46,026 nt of DNA. It comes from an uncultured Bacteroides sp. Its GTDB lineage: Bacteria > Bacteroidota > Bacteroidia > Bacteroidales > Bacteroidaceae. A model generated the notes under the pieces. It searched no databases and was not told the origin of the DNA. It was given only the letters and a program-made list of their open reading frames with translations. Position 1 is the first letter of the stretch. Each line of letters opens with the position of its first letter. Where the stretch lies: the NCBI GenBank assembly GCA_947074195.1, contig CAMTOS010000013.1, forward strand, positions 1-46,026, in the 5' to 3' direction. This document shows positions 42,838-46,026 of the stretch, one piece after another. The position numbers and the translations under genes are program-made.

Positions 42838-44457
42838 TTATTTTAGTTCAATCTTCAAAGGTGATTTTCCATCAAAACAAACTTTATGATGCTTTATATT
42901 ACCATCTTTGAAACAGATGTTTTTAGAATCTTCACCTTCTGTATAGAGTATAATTTCTTCTGTCGGAATTTGAAATCTTACATCGTCAAACATAATGTTC
43001 TGACCGTCCAGAATATGAATTTCATTCTCTTCTGAATGAATCACCATGTTGCGCAAAGTAAAATCATTGGCATCGTTGAAAGCCGTAATCAGTTTCTTGC
43101 AATAAACCAAACCATTTTCTATTATTACATTGTTGAAAGGAATTTCAGGAATACCATTTGCAGTAAAAAACTCATTAGCCGATTCTACGATAAAATCCTT
43201 AATATGGATATTCTTCACATCAGGTGTCAGATGGTTGACATCGCGGGCAGGTTTGCGGGCAGCCAGTTCACCCATATACATCGGATGTCCAAGCAAGTCC
43301 CAGGTAAAAGCTTTGCCGACATTAATCATGCGAATACGTTCAAAATAGTTACCATCGCTACCACCACCACGATTACGGCGCGTTTTATATCGAATTCCTG
43401 AACGTGTGCCATCGAACACACAATCGTGAGCATATACGTTTCGGATAACTCCGGCAGTTTCGCTTCCCATAGTGATACCTCCATGGCCTTTAAGTGCAAG
43501 AGAATAACGAATCACCACATTCTCTGTAGGCTTGCCAACACGCAATCCGTCATCAGCACGACCAGCTTTCAATGTAAAGCAATCATCGCCACAGTTCAGG
43601 GTGCAATATTCTATAAGTACGTTTCGCGACGACTCAATATCAATACCATCACCACTTGGTACCTCTTCCGAATGAACCGTAACTCCGCGAATAATGACAT
43701 TCTCGCAATATACCGGCGTTACGTTCCACTGTGCACTACGCTTAAGTGTAATACCTTCGATAAATACATTCGTACAGTTGATTGGCGAAATACTCTTTGG
43801 ACGATAAAAAGTACGGCCATCTATGCCATCATATATACGTTGTTCGATAGGAAGATCTACCGGAATATCATTCTCTACGACCGATGCCCCATTTGGGCGT
43901 TGGCGAATCTCAGCATCCATAGGCGGTCCCCAAATGGTACCTTTGCCGGTAATTGCGATATTATCCTCACCATTGGCATAGATAAAAGCAGCAGGTCCCA
44001 TAATATCAATTCCTTCATGGCGAGTAAAAACTGCAGGCAGATAATCCTCGGCAATTCCTGAAAATACGATTTCAGCTCCTTCAGCAAGATGAAGATTCAC
44101 ATTACTTTTCAGCACAATGCGTTTAGAAAACCATTCGCCGGCAGGAATCACCACTGTACCGCCACCAGCATGGCTCACTTCTTCAATAACACTATTCACT
44201 AACTCAGCTATCGATGCATCTGCAACAATCCCCCGATCAGCCATATTGACTGTCCTATCTGGAAATACAGGTCGTGTCAGTCGGGGCATATCAAAAGGAG
44301 CTCCCTCAATAGGTGCAATATGGTGCGGCATGACGTCCGCTCCAACCTGATCGGCCAAAGGAATAGGACGCTCAATCTTTGTACACTGTGTCAAAGTTGC
44401 CGAACAAAGAGTCAGCAAAGCAAGCGAAAAGAAATTCATCAGTCTTTTATTCATCAT
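42838..44457 (-). CDS. GH28 family pectinase lipoprotein
   Basis: The 539-residue protein has a lipoprotein signal (LTQC, Cys25), so it is probably on the outer membrane, and a beta-helix with all canonical GH28 motifs: SGDGIDIESS, CGDDCFTLKAG, KGHGGITMGSE and GIRYKTRRNRGG. This is the most canonical of the three GH28 proteins in the window. It probably hydrolyses galacturonic acid linkages in homogalacturonan or rhamnogalacturonan. It is divergent from another GH28 gene, about 18 kb past the main RG-I locus. No shared operator motif is evident in the 160-bp divergent region. Confidence 0.9.
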   Translation of the reverse strand: MMNKRLMNFFSLALLTLCSATLTQCTKIERPIPLADQVGADVMPHHIAPIEGAPFDMPRLTRPVFPDRTVNMADRGIVADASIAELVNSVIEEVSHAGGGTVVIPAGEWFSKRIVLKSNVNLHLAEGAEIVFSGIAEDYLPAVFTRHEGIDIMGPAAFIYANGEDNIAITGKGTIWGPPMDAEIRQRPNGASVVENDIPVDLPIEQRIYDGIDGRTFYRPKSISPINCTNVFIEGITLKRSAQWNVTPVYCENVIIRGVTVHSEEVPSGDGIDIESSRNVLIEYCTLNCGDDCFTLKAGRADDGLRVGKPTENVVIRYSLALKGHGGITMGSETAGVIRNVYAHDCVFDGTRSGIRYKTRRNRGGGSDGNYFERIRMINVGKAFTWDLLGHPMYMGELAARKPARDVNHLTPDVKNIHIKDFIVESANEFFTANGIPEIPFNNVIIENGLVYCKKLITAFNDANDFTLRNMVIHSEENEIHILDGQNIMFDDVRFQIPTEEIILYTEGEDSKNICFKDGNIKHHKVCFDGKSPLKIELK

Positions 44458-44582
44458 ATTTTTGTGTTGGGATTAATATCTAATGATGAAGACGAAGAAG
44501 CAGGGGATTTGTAATGGTTTAGAAGAAGATAATATTACGGGAAATCTGTTTTTCGAAGTTTGTACAACTAAAATATTGTAAC

Positions 44583-44590
44583 TATGTTTG
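44583..44590 (+). promoter_or_regulatory. -7 promoter box of the plus-strand GH28 gene
   Basis: TATGTTTG lies 27 bp before the ATG at 44618. It overlaps the TTG at 44588, so that codon cannot be the real start. Confidence 0.5.
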
Positions 44591-44617
44591 TTGCGCAATA
44601 GCATAATTACAATCACC

Positions 44618-46000
44618 ATGAAAATGAATAAGACATACTCTTTTTTACTTTTTGCAATTTTACTGATAGGTAACAGCCTTACCCTTTTGGCACAGGATAC
44701 CCGTCAGGAAAAGATGCAGCGAATTCTCGATGAGATAAAAGCTCCTGAAATACCAACATATAGTGCAACTATTACAAAATATGGTGCAAAGGCTGATGGT
44801 AAAACCAATGCGAAGCCTGCTTTCGATAGACTCATTGCAATGGCCGGACGAAAAGGCGGAATCCGTATCATTGTACCTCCCGGCGATTATTTTGTAGATG
44901 GACCATTGCATTTAGAAAGCAATGTATGTCTCGATATTCAGGAAGGTGCCCGCATTATATTTGGCTCAAATCCTGAAAAATATCTGCCGGCTGTATTCAC
45001 TTCATGGGAAGGAACATTTCTTTATAATTATAGTCCTTTTATCTATGCATACGAAAAAGAAAACATTTCTATTATCGGTAAAGGAACAATTGATGGACGA
45101 TCGGCAGAGACCTTTGCCACCTGGAGAAAAGATCAGAAAGAGTCGCAAATGCTAAGCAGGGAAATGAATCACAATAATATCCCTTTTGAAGATCGCCAGT
45201 TTGGTACCGGACATATGCTTCGTCCACACATGATTCAATTCTTCCGTTGCAAAAATATTCTTGTCGAAGATGTAACCATAACCGATTCACCTTTCTGGTG
45301 CATTCATTTGCTTCAATCTGAAAATGCCACGTTTCGTGCCATCAATTTTATTGCTCAAAATGCCAACAATGATGGTATCGATCCCGAATATTCCCGCAAT
45401 GTGCTGATTGAGAATATCAACTTTGACAATAGTGATGACAATGTGGCTATCAAAGCCGGACGCGATTATGAAGGCCGAAGAACCGCAACGCCATCAGAGA
45501 ATATCATTATACGCAACTGTCGCTTCAAAGGTCTTCATGGTGTGGTGATTGGAAGTGAAATGTCTGCCGGTGTGCGCAATGTATTTGTAGAAGATTGTAG
45601 TTATGGTGGTTATCTGAAGCGAGGAATATATCTGAAATCGAATCCGGATAGGGGAGGTTATATCAAAGATATCTATATAAATAATGTAGAGTTCGGACAT
45701 GTAGAAGATTGTTTCTATGTCACCTCTTTCTACCATGGACAAGGAGCGGGGTTTGCTACCGATATTCAGAATGTATATGTGGAGAATATGAAATGCAAGA
45801 AAGCCGATGCAGGTGGAATCATCATTCAGGGATTCTCAGAACAGCCTGTACGTAACTTCCGATTTAGCAATGTGGTTATTGATAGTGCGGGTGTGGCAAT
45901 GAGCCTTACCAATGCCGAGCAGATAGAGTTCAATAATGTAAGTATTGGTGGGATAGTCGATCAGGCTCCAAGTGCGGTTGGGCATGGTGAGAAGAAATGA
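44618..46000 (+). CDS. GH28 family exported pectinase
   Basis: The 460-residue protein has a signal peptide (hydrophobic, ending TLLAQ) and a GH28 beta-helix. Motifs are NNDGIDPEYS, NSDDNVAIKAG, LHGVVIGSEMS and GIYLKSNPDRGG. The GHG motif is LHG, and the RxK block is YLK, so the usual Arg is replaced by Tyr. This variant is typical of a distinct GH28 branch in Bacteroidota. It may act as an exo-enzyme on galacturonan or rhamnogalacturonan fragments. The start is ATG 44618, since the TTG at 44588 lies inside the -7 box. It is divergent from the GH28 gene at 42838. Confidence 0.88.
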   Translation: MKMNKTYSFLLFAILLIGNSLTLLAQDTRQEKMQRILDEIKAPEIPTYSATITKYGAKADGKTNAKPAFDRLIAMAGRKGGIRIIVPPGDYFVDGPLHLESNVCLDIQEGARIIFGSNPEKYLPAVFTSWEGTFLYNYSPFIYAYEKENISIIGKGTIDGRSAETFATWRKDQKESQMLSREMNHNNIPFEDRQFGTGHMLRPHMIQFFRCKNILVEDVTITDSPFWCIHLLQSENATFRAINFIAQNANNDGIDPEYSRNVLIENINFDNSDDNVAIKAGRDYEGRRTATPSENIIIRNCRFKGLHGVVIGSEMSAGVRNVFVEDCSYGGYLKRGIYLKSNPDRGGYIKDIYINNVEFGHVEDCFYVTSFYHGQGAGFATDIQNVYVENMKCKKADAGGIIIQGFSEQPVRNFRFSNVVIDSAGVAMSLTNAEQIEFNNVSIGGIVDQAPSAVGHGEKK

Positions 46001-46026
46001 TGTTTTAGAAATGTAATTCTTAATAT

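Noticed and set aside
43426..44061. 211-codon open frame antisense to the GH28 gene
   Set aside because: It lies inside a GH28 gene with all catalytic motifs and has no recognisable domain; its own sequence is low-information.
44540..44582. HTCS operator in the GH28 divergent region
   Set aside because: TGTTTTTCG and TGTAC are present, but not in the spacing or order of the five other sites, so I do not count it.
44588..44617. TTG start of the plus-strand GH28 gene
   Set aside because: It lies in the -7 box TATGTTTG; ATG 44618 begins a normal signal peptide.

Overview
The window is an ordinary chromosomal stretch from a Bacteroidota species, most likely order Bacteroidales. The evidence is a SusC/SusD pair, a hybrid two-component system, lipoproteins with a Cys shortly after the signal segment, DUF4374 and DUF4625 proteins, and TAnnTTTG -7 promoter boxes upstream of most genes with little Shine-Dalgarno signal. 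I found no rRNA or tRNA gene, insertion sequence, prophage or CRISPR array. The genus cannot be fixed from the sequence alone.

Layout. (1) 1-3500: two gene/AraC-regulator pairs, an exported flavodoxin with a divergent AraC activator and a membrane 4Fe-4S protein with a divergent AraC regulator. (2) 3505-24547: a polysaccharide utilization locus for pectic rhamnogalacturonan I (RG-I). It encodes a CE12 acetylesterase, GH42 beta-galactosidase, SusC/SusD, a PL22-like propeller protein, and an operon of PL11 lyase, GH105-CE12 fusion, L-rhamnose mutarotase and GH28. A hybrid two-component sensor/regulator (HTCS) follows. Together they would deacetylate RG-I, trim galactose, cleave the backbone, import oligomers through SusCD, hydrolyse unsaturated ends and feed rhamnose to catabolism. 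(3) 24659-27665: a His/Cys-rich three-gene set built on a TonB receptor, probably for metal (zinc-like) uptake. (4) 27754-29905: an AraC regulator and a Tat-exported aldo/keto reductase. (5) 30117-36350: a TonB receptor, a DUF4374 lipoprotein, a DUF3828-like protein and a PepSY membrane protein, which look like a rearranged xenosiderophore (Xus-type) uptake locus. (6) 36465-42586: the ammonia-forming nitrite reductase cluster (nrfH, nrfA, ResB and CcsA haem assembly factors, a porin) and a convergent Crp/Fnr regulator. (7) 42838-46000: two divergent GH28 pectinases, separated by about 20 kb from the main locus and probably complementing it.

Regulatory layer. The clearest non-coding signal is a shared operator-like element, TGTAY plus TTTTCYAT, at fixed distance from the -7 box of five RG-I promoters. 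It is absent from the HTCS's own promoter and not convincing at the distal GH28 pair. Other signals are phased direct repeats at the flavodoxin/AraC promoter, a GTAAC-N4-GTTAC palindrome placed for class II activation of nrfHA, a palindrome over the metal-locus promoter, a 64-nt near-perfect hairpin between SusD and the PL22-like gene, and two degenerate tandem arrays that both have a 22-bp period but unrelated sequence. The gene content belongs to known families. I see no clearly new enzymatic system; the novelty is mainly in regulation and in the rearranged or poorly characterised uptake loci.
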